Source: Lentilactobacillus otakiensis DSM 19908 = JCM 15040 (GTDB lineage: Bacteria; Bacillota; Bacilli; Lactobacillales; Lactobacillaceae). From it: DNA of 64,000 nt. Location: the NCBI RefSeq assembly GCF_001434145.1, contig NZ_AZED01000014.1:434001-498000 (forward strand), in the 5' to 3' direction. Made by a program: the position numbers and the translations under genes. The notes beneath the pieces are model-generated. The model worked only from the letters and a program-made list of their open reading frames with translations. It had not been told where the DNA came from and ran no database searches. Of the stretch, positions 1 through 9,052 are shown piece after piece. Every line of letters begins with the position of its first letter. The first letter of the stretch is position 1.

Positions 1-2
1 CG

Positions 3-230
3 GGAGAGTTTGTTGAGCGTGCTAAAAACACGTTTAATGATAAGAAACAAAAAGCGTCTGATTGGAAAGCTGCTTATGACAACTTTAAGCAGTCAATAGA
101 TCACCTCACCGCGCAAATGCCAGTGGTCGAAAAAACCATCTCCGATATTCAACGAGATGTTGATGACGCGATGTTCCAAATTCAGCCCCGCTTGGAAGAA
201 ATTAGTAAATATTCGGACAAAATGAAGTAA
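3..230 (+). CDS. C-terminal end of a YtxH-like hypothetical protein (partial)
   Basis: An open frame enters from the window edge and ends at TAA 228-230, giving 75 residues. The fragment is hydrophilic and probably coiled-coil, with many Lys, Asp and Gln and no membrane segment, and it ends in KYSDKMK. In lactobacilli the gene just before prsA is often a small YtxH-domain protein behind a HIT-family gene, and position and composition fit that. The N-terminal half, where a membrane anchor would lie, is outside the window. The YtxH name is therefore inference; that the frame is coding is well supported by its composition and by prsA following in the same direction. Confidence 0.55.
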   Translation, partial: GEFVERAKNTFNDKKQKASDWKAAYDNFKQSIDHLTAQMPVVEKTISDIQRDVDDAMFQIQPRLEEISKYSDKMK

Positions 231-360
231 TTTGGTCAATTAAAATCTGAATATTTGTTTAAATTCTTGCGGGCATTATATAAACGAGCCAGATTATGTT
301 ATTATTATCGAGAACGTTTGCTTTGCAGACGAATACTTTTAGGAATGGATGTGTTTTTGT

Positions 361-1245
361 ATGAAAAAATGGCTAATCGTTTTAGCCGGCATTATGATGA
401 GTTTTACCCTTGCAGCTTGTGGCAGCAAAACTGTTGCAACAACTAACGGCGGTAAGATTACTGAAAGTGCTTATTACAGCAGCTTGAAGACCACTTCAAG
501 TGGTAAACAAGTATTGCAACAAATGATCTTGAACAAGGTCTTGGAAAAGCAATACGGTAAAGATGTTAAGAGCAAACAAGTTGATAGTGAATTTGCTAAA
601 TATAAGAAGCAATATGGTTCATCATTTAACTCAGTTCTTCAACAAAACGGTATGACTGCTTCACAATTGAAGGATTCAATTCGTTCTAACCTCTTATTGA
701 AGCAAGCGGTTAAAGACAACGTCAAAATTACCGATGCTCAACTTAAAACTCAGTTCAAGTCATACCAGCCAAAAGTCACTGTTAACCAAATCTTGGTTTC
801 TAAGAAATCAACTGCTAACAAGGTTATCAGCGAACTTAAAGATGGCAAGAGTTTCTCAAGCTTAGCCAAAAAGTATTCAACTGATACTGCAACTAAGAAC
901 AAGGGTGGCCGAATCTCAGCATTTGACAACACCAACACTTCACTTGATGCCAGTTTCAAGAAAGCTGCCTTTAAGTTGAAGAATGGTGAATACACTAAGA
1001 CCCCTGTTAAGACTCAGTATGGTTACCAAATTATCCAAATGGTTAACCATCCATCAAAGGGAACTTGGAAACAACACGAATCTGAATTAAAGGATCAAAT
1101 CGTTACTACCAAGATGTCTGATAGCAACACCTTACATTCAGTTGTATCTAAGGTTCTTAAGAAGGGTAAAGTTACCATCCAAGATAAAGACCTTCAAAAC
1201 GTCTTATCAGATTACCTTTCATCAAGCTCATCATCTAAGAAGTAA
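361..1245 (+). CDS. prsA: Foldase lipoprotein PrsA (parvulin-type peptidyl-prolyl isomerase)
   Basis: This 294-residue lipoprotein should help secreted proteins fold outside the membrane by proline cis-trans isomerisation. The start is a Lys-Lys signal peptide with lipobox LAAC at residues 17-20, so the mature protein begins at a lipidated Cys. A parvulin domain spans roughly residues 135-235, with the typical opening VNQILV, the block LAKKYSTD and the closing GYQIIQM. The C-terminus is rich in Ser and Lys. I chose ATG 361 over 349 because the upstream version puts Cys residues before the signal peptide and because AGGAATGG lies at 341-348. A strong hairpin terminator follows. Two secreted proteases and a penicillin-binding protein in this window are plausible clients (inference). 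Confidence 0.93.
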   Translation: MKKWLIVLAGIMMSFTLAACGSKTVATTNGGKITESAYYSSLKTTSSGKQVLQQMILNKVLEKQYGKDVKSKQVDSEFAKYKKQYGSSFNSVLQQNGMTASQLKDSIRSNLLLKQAVKDNVKITDAQLKTQFKSYQPKVTVNQILVSKKSTANKVISELKDGKSFSSLAKKYSTDTATKNKGGRISAFDNTNTSLDASFKKAAFKLKNGEYTKTPVKTQYGYQIIQMVNHPSKGTWKQHESELKDQIVTTKMSDSNTLHSVVSKVLKKGKVTIQDKDLQNVLSDYLSSSSSSKK

Positions 1246-1263
1246 TCTTAATTACAAATCATA

Positions 1264-1302
1264 CAAAAAGGATTGAACAATTAAATGTTCAATCCTTTTT
1301 TC
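1264..1302. terminator. Bidirectional terminator between prsA and yhaM
   Basis: The arms AAAAAGGATTGAACA and TGTTCAATCCTTTTT pair perfectly around a short loop and are followed by T residues on both strands. The hairpin lies between two convergent genes and can serve both. Confidence 0.85.
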
Positions 1303-1312
1303 GTGCATCCAT

Positions 1313-2299
1313 TTAAAGTAATTCACCTTGCGTTGGTTTATGTTTGGGGTCAGCCGACTTTTCAGGTTTATAGAAACGTCTATTGTCGAGACCAAAGACC
1401 CGATCGCTAAACTGGCCTGGTTCAATGTTTTTAACGGCGCCTTGAATCATCATAATGGTTGCATCAAGTTCATCCAAATGGTGAAGAATTTCTGCTTCTA
1501 ATATCTTCGGTCGTTCTGGTGAACCATATTCCAACAATCCATGATGTGAAAGCACCATGTGACGCAACAGAATTAAATCTTGAGATCCGGCATCAATTCC
1601 TAATTTATCAGCAGCTTCGACAATTTCAGCATCCATAATGCTCAAATGTCCCAGCAGATTCCCCGCTAAGGTGTACTCTGTCGCGACTGGACCGGATAGC
1701 TCGGTGGTTTTACCAAGATCATGTAAAATCGCTCCAGCGTACAATAAAGGCGCATTAATCCCATCATACTGATTAACAATTGAATGGGCTTGACGCAGAA
1801 TTGAAATGGTATGGAAAGCCAGGCCACCCGCAAAGTCATGGTGATTGGACTTGGCAGCTGGAAATGTATAAAAGGCTTCGGCGTGTTTGGAAATTAACGC
1901 CCTGACAATTCGATTGTAGGTGGCATTGGTAATCTCAAAAATGGTTTGCTCAATGTAAGCTTCCATTTGATCACGAGACATGCCTGCCCGCTTAACAAAG
2001 TTCACCGGATCATGTGGCTCGCTTTGATTGGCAAGCCTCATGGCCAGAATCTTAATTTGCGGGGAGTTCATGTAGTTTTCCCGTTTACCTTTTAACAAGA
2101 CGACTTTTCCAGAAACAAATTGTTCGACATCCTGAGCGGATGCATCCCAATATTTACCAGAAATCTGACCGGATTGATCTTGGAAAACCAATGACAAGAA
2201 TGTTTTACCGTTTTTAGCGACTCGTTTTGTCGAATCTTTTAACAAAACGTACATTTCGAATTCTTCATCCAACTTAATATCCATCAATTGTTTTGCCAT
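1313..2299 (-). CDS. yhaM: 3'-5' exoribonuclease YhaM
   Basis: The 328-residue product has the usual YhaM layout: an N-terminal OB-fold nucleic-acid domain (about residues 1-90, with LVFQDQSGQISGKYWDA) and a metal-dependent HD domain. HD residues are visible in GGLAFHTISI near residue 160 and in AGAILHDLGKT near residue 190. YhaM family enzymes trim RNA (and single-stranded DNA in vitro) from the 3' end. The gene is last in yhaO-yhaN-yhaM, starting 11 bp after yhaN, as in Bacillus subtilis. The start carries a good GGAGG-type site. Identification is firm from domain order, length and neighbours. Confidence 0.92.
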   Translation of the reverse strand: MAKQLMDIKLDEEFEMYVLLKDSTKRVAKNGKTFLSLVFQDQSGQISGKYWDASAQDVEQFVSGKVVLLKGKRENYMNSPQIKILAMRLANQSEPHDPVNFVKRAGMSRDQMEAYIEQTIFEITNATYNRIVRALISKHAEAFYTFPAAKSNHHDFAGGLAFHTISILRQAHSIVNQYDGINAPLLYAGAILHDLGKTTELSGPVATEYTLAGNLLGHLSIMDAEIVEAADKLGIDAGSQDLILLRHMVLSHHGLLEYGSPERPKILEAEILHHLDELDATIMMIQGAVKNIEPGQFSDRVFGLDNRRFYKPEKSADPKHKPTQGELL

Positions 2300-2310
2300 A
2301 AAATCGCCTC

Positions 2311-4893
2311 CTAAAGCGTTTTAAGATCCAAAACTAACTTATCATCCGTATTTGCATCGAGATTGGCGGTAAAGTAAAGCACTTGGGTCTTTTGACTAAC
2401 CTGCTTGAGCATCGTATTGGCCGCCTCTTTACGAGCTTTATCAAAATTCACGAATCCATCGTCAATCATGATTGGCATCGGGTACTGGTCGCTAAAGCCA
2501 ACGGCCATTGAAAAGATTAACGCCAAATATAACTGCTCTAAAGTTCCGGTCGATAATTCATTGATTGGAAAATGAACATCATCCTCACGAACGACGGAAA
2601 TCTCGTTTTTAAAAATAATATCTTTGTAGGCATTGTTCGTCAAAGTCGCAAAATACTGTTTGGCCAAGGTGAGCGTCTTTGGTAATCGCCCTTTGCTGGC
2701 AACATTTAGTACCGCCTGAATCCATTGGGAGCTTAACTTTAAAGCCATGTATTTTTGAACATTTTCAACAATTTCTGTTTGTTGATTGGCTAATTGCTGC
2801 CGCAAATCATAATAGTCGCCGTTTTTGATCAAACCGTCAATTTCAGTTTTGACTTGAGTCGCTTCCCTGCTTAGGTCGTTAAGCTGATCTTGTAAGTTCT
2901 GTACTTTTTCAGCTTGGTCATGAACTGTGGCATCTATTGTGGCTTGATCAACATTTGTAGGGATGGCAACTTTGGCAGATTTAATCTGACTTTCCAACGT
3001 TGCCTTTTGTTCAAGTTTCTTAGCCAAATTCGTTTGAAATTCAACCTGTTGTTGGAAATCAGCGTCTGAACCGACGTTGCGGACTTTGAAGAAGTCAGTC
3101 TTCTGCTTGGTAAGTCCATCAAGTTTTGCCTTGGCATCTTTAAGGGTTTGCTTATTACTGTCGAGAGCGGTTTGTTGGCGTTGATAGTCTGCAGATAGTT
3201 GCTGCCAATGTTCAACGGCGTTGTTAATCGTTTCAATGGTAGCAGAATAGTTGGATGGATCAAATTTTAACCAATCACTGGCAAACTGCCATTTGGCAAC
3301 ATAAGTATCATATTCTGACTGATTTTCATCCAAGGAAAGCTTTTGTTTACTGTAACTCTCTTGTAAACGCACAATTTGCTGCAGAGAAGTTTGTATCGAC
3401 AACCACTTGAGTTCATCAATGCCTTGGAGGCCAAATTGATTCTGGATAGCTGCTAATTTCGAATGGATTTGAGCTAACTGTTTATTGAGCTCAACCGGAT
3501 CCTCATCGGTTGGTGTCGGCTGTGGCTGAGAAATTGCTTTCGCACTATACCAACCCCACCCGGCAGCCACAATCGCCAAGACATAGCCAATCCAACTAAA
3601 CGAATTTGAGCCAAGGATGAAGCTAAGGACGACTAATGCCCCAGCAACGCCGTACCAAATCAGACCACTCTTTTTGCTTGGTTCATCATGAGTCTGACTT
3701 CTTTGAGGGGTAGCTTGGGAAAGTTTATCTTGGACATTTTGCTCATCTCGGATAAGATCGTTGACTTGCGTAAGTGTTTGTTCATCAAATGGTTGCGGAA
3801 GTGCACCTTGGGCATTTTTCGCGGTCCCAGCTGTCTGCGCTTGAATTTGCTGTTGAACCTCTTCAAGCTGGGCTTGACCCATTTCAAGGGCAACCGCTAA
3901 CCGTCTCATCTTTGGCAGTTCATTCACCAATTCATTAATGGACTCTCGATGGGCTTCATAAAACGTTTGAACGGGTGTCTTCGAAACTTTGGCAGCCAGT
4001 TCGTCAACAACCCGCTGGACCTCGCTCACCCGGCGTTGCTGAGCTGACAGTGCCATATTCAATTTATTAAAATCATTGAGATCGTCATTCTCAAATTTTG
4101 GTTTGACCTGTGAGGCGTTAACATCCTTCAAATCATTTAGTTGGGCTACCAATGGTAACACTGTTTGCAGATGCCGCTGATCATCAAGCGACTGATTGGC
4201 TGCTTGTAACTGTGTTTGCAGCTTGTTCAGATTCACTTGATTGGTTCTTAACTGAGATTGTAAGTCTTGGTAGTGTGGAAAATTATCTTTTGCTGCACTG
4301 ACCTGATCTGCCAGTTTTTTATAATCGGAAATCTGAACATTAATCGTTTTGGTTCGACCACGAGGCGCATACATTTTAGCTGATTGCTTATCCAAATCAG
4401 CCTGGAGATCCATCCAATCACCAGCTCCGGCGACACCAATGGATTGAATCCGCATTCGCAACTCATCTCTGCCCATTTTGTATAATGCATTTTGGTCAAT
4501 ACTGCCAAAGTAAAATAGTTGGTCATAGGCTGTCCGGTCAATCGGGTCAATCAGTTGATGATAGTCATCTTCAGTGAGTTCAACGTCATTATCTAAATCA
4601 TAAAATTTAACCGTCCCACCATATTTCAAACCAGTTCGAACAACCTTGTAGCTATGATCATTGGCGGAGAAAATAATTTCGCCCCCATATGGCGCGTTTC
4701 CTTTGGGAGTATATTGCCCATGAAGTGAATGCTTCTTATCCGTGAATCCAAAAAGAATCCCTTTAATAAAAGCAATAATCGTGCTTTTTCCGGCCTCATT
4801 GGGACCGTAGATAATTTGAAGTGGGTTTTGAATTTCAATTTGCTGATCAATCCAACGACCATAACCATAAATATTTAACTGTTTGATTATCAC
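2311..4893 (-). CDS. yhaN: SbcC/Rad50-like ATPase YhaN with membrane segment
   Basis: This 860-residue SMC-like ATPase should work with the exonuclease YhaO, much as SbcC works with SbcD. The N-terminus has the Walker A motif GPNEAGKST near residues 30-38 and the family start IKQLNIYGYGRW. Long Gln-rich coiled coils follow. Near residues 410-450 two hydrophobic segments sit between the coiled coils, so the protein is probably membrane-attached. The C-terminus carries the ABC signature-like ELSTGTLEQLYLAL and Walker B MPIMIDDGF. Its start overlaps the yhaO stop by four bases, so translation is probably coupled. At 860 residues it is, from memory, somewhat shorter than B. subtilis YhaN. Confidence 0.88.
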   Translation of the reverse strand: MIIKQLNIYGYGRWIDQQIEIQNPLQIIYGPNEAGKSTIIAFIKGILFGFTDKKHSLHGQYTPKGNAPYGGEIIFSANDHSYKVVRTGLKYGGTVKFYDLDNDVELTEDDYHQLIDPIDRTAYDQLFYFGSIDQNALYKMGRDELRMRIQSIGVAGAGDWMDLQADLDKQSAKMYAPRGRTKTINVQISDYKKLADQVSAAKDNFPHYQDLQSQLRTNQVNLNKLQTQLQAANQSLDDQRHLQTVLPLVAQLNDLKDVNASQVKPKFENDDLNDFNKLNMALSAQQRRVSEVQRVVDELAAKVSKTPVQTFYEAHRESINELVNELPKMRRLAVALEMGQAQLEEVQQQIQAQTAGTAKNAQGALPQPFDEQTLTQVNDLIRDEQNVQDKLSQATPQRSQTHDEPSKKSGLIWYGVAGALVVLSFILGSNSFSWIGYVLAIVAAGWGWYSAKAISQPQPTPTDEDPVELNKQLAQIHSKLAAIQNQFGLQGIDELKWLSIQTSLQQIVRLQESYSKQKLSLDENQSEYDTYVAKWQFASDWLKFDPSNYSATIETINNAVEHWQQLSADYQRQQTALDSNKQTLKDAKAKLDGLTKQKTDFFKVRNVGSDADFQQQVEFQTNLAKKLEQKATLESQIKSAKVAIPTNVDQATIDATVHDQAEKVQNLQDQLNDLSREATQVKTEIDGLIKNGDYYDLRQQLANQQTEIVENVQKYMALKLSSQWIQAVLNVASKGRLPKTLTLAKQYFATLTNNAYKDIIFKNEISVVREDDVHFPINELSTGTLEQLYLALIFSMAVGFSDQYPMPIMIDDGFVNFDKARKEAANTMLKQVSQKTQVLYFTANLDANTDDKLVLDLKTL

Positions 4894-6131
4894 TTGGAAT
4901 TGTCCCCCTCAGGATCAGAATTAGCCACATTTTCTTGGAGAATCGTGCTGGCCTGATCAAAGATTTCCTGTTTGGATTCCGCAGAACTGAGTTCATCTTT
5001 AATAAATGACGGCTGCTTGCTGAAATCTTTAAGGATTTGATCAAACACGTCATCAGTGAGTGTTTCTGTCTTCGCTTGATTGAAATATTCCTGATCAATG
5101 CTGCTATACACCAAATTTTTCACTCGCGGTGCTTCCACGGAAGTAATCCAGCAGTTCAACTGTTGCCACTTGTCAGCATTGATGTCTTGGAGATCAGCCA
5201 ACAAATCACCATTACTGATGCGGGTCAGTAAATCAGTATCCACTGCAGTTTCACTACTCAACTCAATTCTGATGAAATGTAATTGCGAATAATGTAGATC
5301 AGCGACTTTTTCTAGGATTGACTCAACCAACTGATCGCTAGACAAATCACCAAGTGACATCGTGACGCGGTCCCAAATGATAGGTGCAGTTGGCACGAAC
5401 TGAGTGTCGAGCCGCTTATCATCGCTCTGAACCAGCAAATAACCCTTTTCCCCAGATTCGTTGATATGTCTGCCCTGTGTATTGCCAGAATAATTAATGG
5501 TCTTTTGATCGTTCAAAGCCTGACGCTTATGAATATGGCCCAGTGCCCAATAGTCATAACCTTTTTCTTGCAATTCAGACAATGTAAATGGTGCATAGTT
5601 GGCTTCCGGTGAATTTAGGGAACTCAAACTACCATGCAGCATGCCAATATTCCAGGTCACATCGCCAATTGCTTGTGGATAATCCTGAATCATTGGTTGG
5701 GTAATCCACTGCTTATCAAAGCTAAACCCACTGACAGCGATCACTTCACCGTCGCTGAGGGTATATTCTTTTGTCTCAACTTGGTTGCCAAATACTTGGG
5801 TATTATCAGGATAACCGAATGAATCAGGATCAGCCGTTGAATAATCATGGTTTCCAAAACTAATAAATGCTTCAATCCCATGATCTTTCAATCGATTCAA
5901 TTGTGATATCAAAAATGCATCTGCGGCTACACTCCGTTCTTCACGGTCAAATAGGTCGCCTGCTAACAAGACAAAATCAACCTGTTGTTCAATAGCGCCA
6001 TCGATAATCCTTTGGAAAGAATCAAAAGTCGATTGATGAACCTTCTCCCAAAGGTCATTAGGTAACACGTTATTTTTGAGGCCCAAAAATGGACTGTCCA
6101 GATGTAAGTCTGCTGTATGAATGAATTTCAT
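4890..6131 (-). CDS. yhaO: SbcD-like DNA repair exonuclease YhaO
   Basis: The 413-residue protein is a Mre11/SbcD-type metallophosphoesterase. Motifs appear in order: IHTADLHLDSPF (residues 4-15), LAGDLFDRE, SFGNHDYS, MLHGS and YWALGHIHKRQ, which together form the two-metal nuclease centre. The C-terminal part is hydrophilic and probably the capping and YhaN-binding region. It is first in the operon with yhaN and yhaM, and its TGA overlaps the yhaN ATG. A role in processing DNA ends follows from the family and is not proven by the sequence. A two-way terminator lies upstream, so the operon probably has its own promoter within the 70 bp before the start. Confidence 0.9.
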   Translation of the reverse strand: MKFIHTADLHLDSPFLGLKNNVLPNDLWEKVHQSTFDSFQRIIDGAIEQQVDFVLLAGDLFDREERSVAADAFLISQLNRLKDHGIEAFISFGNHDYSTADPDSFGYPDNTQVFGNQVETKEYTLSDGEVIAVSGFSFDKQWITQPMIQDYPQAIGDVTWNIGMLHGSLSSLNSPEANYAPFTLSELQEKGYDYWALGHIHKRQALNDQKTINYSGNTQGRHINESGEKGYLLVQSDDKRLDTQFVPTAPIIWDRVTMSLGDLSSDQLVESILEKVADLHYSQLHFIRIELSSETAVDTDLLTRISNGDLLADLQDINADKWQQLNCWITSVEAPRVKNLVYSSIDQEYFNQAKTETLTDDVFDQILKDFSKQPSFIKDELSSAESKQEIFDQASTILQENVANSDPEGDNSK

Positions 6132-6161
6132 GTTAAATACCTTCCTAACAAATATGTACGG

Positions 6162-6200
6162 AAAAGCGCCGAATTAGATTTAACTAATTCCGCGCTTTTT
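6162..6200. terminator. Bidirectional terminator downstream of the yheA-like gene
   Basis: The arms AAAAGCGCCGAATTAG and CTAATTCCGCGCTTTTT pair with one mismatch, and the minus-strand transcript ends in a U-rich tail. It separates the upstream gene from yhaO. Confidence 0.75.
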
Positions 6201-6204
6201 AGCA

Positions 6205-6549
6205 TTATGATTTATACAAGTCACTAATTGGCTTGGTAACCGTCTCGTTGATATCGGACAATAACTGGCTGAGCGCTTTTTCTTTCGTCATCAATTCGGA
6301 AATCGGCTTGCTGTCGCGCATTTTCCCAGCAATTGCTTGAATGTTTTGAATTTCTTCTTGAGTTGGTTGAACACCCTGCATCTGTTTTTGTTGAAGGTTT
6401 TGTTGGGCATGTTGGAAATCATTGAACACCTTGTAATCATCCAAGTTCTTCTTGAGTTCCTCGTATGCTGCTTGAATTTCAGTGAATTCATCGGAAGCGA
6501 TCAATTCAGCTTGGAGTTGGTTCGTTGTTGCGGTCATTTTTTCATTCAT
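6205..6549 (-). CDS. YlbF/YmcA-family protein (YheA-like)
   Basis: This is a 114-residue, almost entirely helical, cytoplasmic protein rich in Gln, Glu and Lys. Its pattern (TNQLQAELIASDEFTEIQAAYEEL, here split by a short turn, then FQHAQQNLQQKQMQG) matches the YlbF/YmcA/YheA family (former DUF964). Paralogues YlbF and YmcA act with YaaT in RNA maturation in Bacillus, while YheA itself has no firm role. The neighbours, a penicillin-binding protein upstream and the yhaOMN nuclease genes downstream, recall the B. subtilis arrangement. Family membership is likely; function is open. Confidence 0.75.
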   Translation of the reverse strand: MNEKMTATTNQLQAELIASDEFTEIQAAYEELKKNLDDYKVFNDFQHAQQNLQQKQMQGVQPTQEEIQNIQAIAGKMRDSKPISELMTKEKALSQLLSDINETVTKPISDLYKS

Positions 6550-6621
6550 GGAATTTATTCCCCTAACTAGTTTATTTATTTAATTTTAACACATTCCAGA
6601 AATCGCTTCCTGGGAATCTGC

Positions 6622-8709
6622 TTAATGCTTGAACCAGCCTTTGGCATCATCAATCAGATCCTTGGCTTTTTGCTCAATTTGGTTGCCATATTCATTAGAT
6701 TTCTTCTGAATAGTATCCCATAGATTATCATTGCTGCTTTCACCTTGAACGATTGATTGGGCATCTTTGGTATCAAAAGTTGAATTCTTAGTGTATGGCA
6801 ACATTGTTTGCATTTCATTCTTGAACAATGGGCCAACACCTGTCCCACTGAGATTCTCCAAATGATGCGCCTGACTGGTGCTGTCAAACCCTTCCCAGGT
6901 AGCAACGACCAAATCTGGTGTATAACCGATAATCCATTTATCTTTGGTTGCATCCGAAGATCCGGTGTTATCAGCCTCGGTGCTCCCGGTTTTACCAGCA
7001 ACGGAGTAGCCATATGGTTTGGCATCCACACCGGTTCCGTTATTGAAGACGCCCAGCATCATACTGGTCATTTGTTTGGCAACCGAAGATGACATGATCT
7101 GGCGCCCTTCTTGCTTGGCAGTGTTATCGACAACGACTTTCCCAGTCGAGTCAACAATCTTGCGAATGTAAAACGGCTTGACAATCTTGCCGCCATTGGC
7201 AAACGCAGTGTAAGCGCCAGCCATCTCTTGCGGGGAAACCCCACCGGACATTCCACCAAGGGCCAAGGCCAAGTTCTTGTCTTTTTTGGTAACTGGAATG
7301 TTGAAGTCTTTAACCGAATCATACCCTCGGCTAACACCAATTTGGTTCAACAGCCAAACTGCTGGTGCGTTCATACTTTGAGCAAGTGCTTCATACATTG
7401 GGACCTTGCCTTGGTATACGTTGTTATAGTTCTTCGGTGTGTAGTGATTAGTCCCATACGACTTCTTCTTGTCGACTAATTCAGAGTCAAATTTGTATCC
7501 GGCTTCAAGTGCGGGTGTGTAAACCGCCAGTGGCTTCATTGTCGATCCCGGTTGCCGGGTAATCTGAGTTGCTCGATTATACCCCCGGAAAACATGTTTG
7601 CCACGACCACCAACAACCGCAGTCACACCACCAGTCGTTGGTGAAACGCCAATTGAGGCTGCCTGAACTTCGGTTCCATCAGCTGCATTAGCTGGAAACA
7701 TTGCATCATTGTCAAAATTGGTCTGCATAGCTTGTTGTTGAGACTGATTCAAATTGGTATAAATTCGATAGCCACGGTTCATGATTTCGGATTCAGTCAT
7801 ACCATACTTACTGATGGCTTCGTTAATCACCGCATCGAAGTAGTAAGGATACTTGTAACCATCTTTACGGACATAGGTGTCCCGCAGCGTAATTGGCGTC
7901 TTCTTGTAGTAGTTAGCCTGAGCTTGAGTCAATTTATTATTTTCTACCATCAACTGCAAGACGACATTGCGTCGCCACTTGGCAGCTTTGGGATGGTCAA
8001 TTGGATTAAAAGCACTTGGAGAAGTCAGCATCCCTGCTAATACCGCAGAATCCGGCACGGACAGGTCAACCGCATTTTCACCAAAATATTTTTTAGCGGC
8101 ATCCTGCACGCCCCAAACACCATTTCCAAAGTAGGCATTGTTGAGATACATCGTCAGAATCTCATTCTTAGAATAAACATTTTCCACCTGAATCGACAAG
8201 AATAATTCCTTGAGCTTACGCGTCATTGTCTGTTCCTGGGAAAGATAGGCATTCTTCACCAATTGTTGCGTGAGGGTACTCCCACCGCCACTTATATAAT
8301 CGCGATGGAGCAGCTTGTTTTTGACGAGCAGAAACATTGCCCGAGCAATCCCCTTGAACGAAAAACCATACTCATGGTAAAAATTTCGATCTTCGGTTGA
8401 GAGAACCGCCTTTGGAATATTTGCCGAGACCTGGTTCAAATGAACGTAAGTCCCTTTTTGGGCATATAATTCCCCAGCTTTTTTATTACTAACGTCAAAA
8501 ATTTCCGTTGTTTTTGAAAGCGATGACTCCAGATTCTGCACGTGGGCGGTTTTTGCGAGAAAGACTAAGTACGTGCTGGTCACCAACGAAATACTCAAAA
8601 AGACAACCACTAGCCATTTAACCAGGTGAAATCTTCGACAAAATCGGTTGAAGCGTTTAAAAAAGTGTCCCGCCGATTTTCTAAATGATTTAGTTGACTT
8701 GTTATTCAT
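6622..8709 (-). CDS. Class A penicillin-binding protein (bifunctional transglycosylase/transpeptidase, PBP1A family)
   Basis: The 695-residue membrane-anchored enzyme polymerises glycan chains and cross-links stem peptides. After a basic N-terminus there is one membrane segment (about residues 33-55). The GT51 transglycosylase domain shows EDRNFYHEYGFS near residue 107 and the block GGGSTLTQQLVKN. The transpeptidase domain has the nucleophile motif STMK (in RQPGSTMKPL), a SMN-type second motif and KTG in VAGKTGSTE. The C-terminal tail is hydrophilic. Length and domain order match PBP1A/2A-like proteins of lactobacilli. It probably acts on the Lys/D-Asp precursors predicted from the genes at 12-17 kb. 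The start is the first Met, before the basic segment. Confidence 0.92.
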   Translation of the reverse strand: MNNKSTKSFRKSAGHFFKRFNRFCRRFHLVKWLVVVFLSISLVTSTYLVFLAKTAHVQNLESSLSKTTEIFDVSNKKAGELYAQKGTYVHLNQVSANIPKAVLSTEDRNFYHEYGFSFKGIARAMFLLVKNKLLHRDYISGGGSTLTQQLVKNAYLSQEQTMTRKLKELFLSIQVENVYSKNEILTMYLNNAYFGNGVWGVQDAAKKYFGENAVDLSVPDSAVLAGMLTSPSAFNPIDHPKAAKWRRNVVLQLMVENNKLTQAQANYYKKTPITLRDTYVRKDGYKYPYYFDAVINEAISKYGMTESEIMNRGYRIYTNLNQSQQQAMQTNFDNDAMFPANAADGTEVQAASIGVSPTTGGVTAVVGGRGKHVFRGYNRATQITRQPGSTMKPLAVYTPALEAGYKFDSELVDKKKSYGTNHYTPKNYNNVYQGKVPMYEALAQSMNAPAVWLLNQIGVSRGYDSVKDFNIPVTKKDKNLALALGGMSGGVSPQEMAGAYTAFANGGKIVKPFYIRKIVDSTGKVVVDNTAKQEGRQIMSSSVAKQMTSMMLGVFNNGTGVDAKPYGYSVAGKTGSTEADNTGSSDATKDKWIIGYTPDLVVATWEGFDSTSQAHHLENLSGTGVGPLFKNEMQTMLPYTKNSTFDTKDAQSIVQGESSNDNLWDTIQKKSNEYGNQIEQKAKDLIDDAKGWFKH

Positions 8710-8830
8710 GCGGATACTCCTTTTGTGAATACTTCAATATTGTATCATATCTGAAAACGCCGGGAATTTAAGAGCGAAAAATTTAAATATCCTTAAAGTT
8801 GTTCAACCCAAAAAAGAGGGTAAAGCACGA

Positions 8831-8983
8831 GGCGCTTTGATCCCAGAACTTAAGAGCAAAAATCGATTATTCCTGAGCTTGGAATGATGGCTTTTTGCTC
8901 TTAAATGGCCGGAATCAGCTGCTTGCCGAGTAGGCTTGGCAAGCGTTGCTGGCCGGCGTTGCACGTTTTAGCTAAATAACAAG
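8831..8983 (+). repeat. Structured intergenic repeat, copy 1
   Basis: The stretch starts with GCTTTGATCCCAGAA, forms a hairpin GAGCAAAAA...TTTTTGCTC, continues with CTTAAATGGCCGGAATCAGC and a second small hairpin (GCTTGCC...GGCAAGC), and ends in GCACGTTTTAGCTAAATAAC. The first 95 bp align with the reverse complement of 55626-55720, and the last 20 bp match the ends of the other copies. With the argS terminator it fills the 340-bp gap between the penicillin-binding protein gene and argS. Confidence 0.75.
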
Positions 8984-8990
8984 GGCTTAC

Positions 8991-9036
8991 AAAATGAGGC
9001 TGCAATAAAAGTATTTACACTTTTATCCCAGCCTCT
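8991..9036 (-). terminator. argS terminator of the GGCTGGGATAAAAG repeat type
   Basis: On the minus strand AGAGGCTGGGATAAAAGT pairs with ACTTTTATTGCAGCCTC. The same arm sequence recurs in the terminator at 41519-41565, so this is a repeated terminator type. The T tract is weak. Confidence 0.65.
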
Positions 9037-9052
9037 AGTTGAATTGATTAAA

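Noticed and set aside
255-446. 63-codon frame overlapping the prsA start
   Set aside because: Different frame from prsA, basic and Cys/Tyr-rich without a family pattern, and no clear ribosome-binding site.
8710-9052. Possible short protein gene in the gap before argS
   Set aside because: No frame with a ribosome-binding site; the gap is explained by the structured repeat and the argS terminator.
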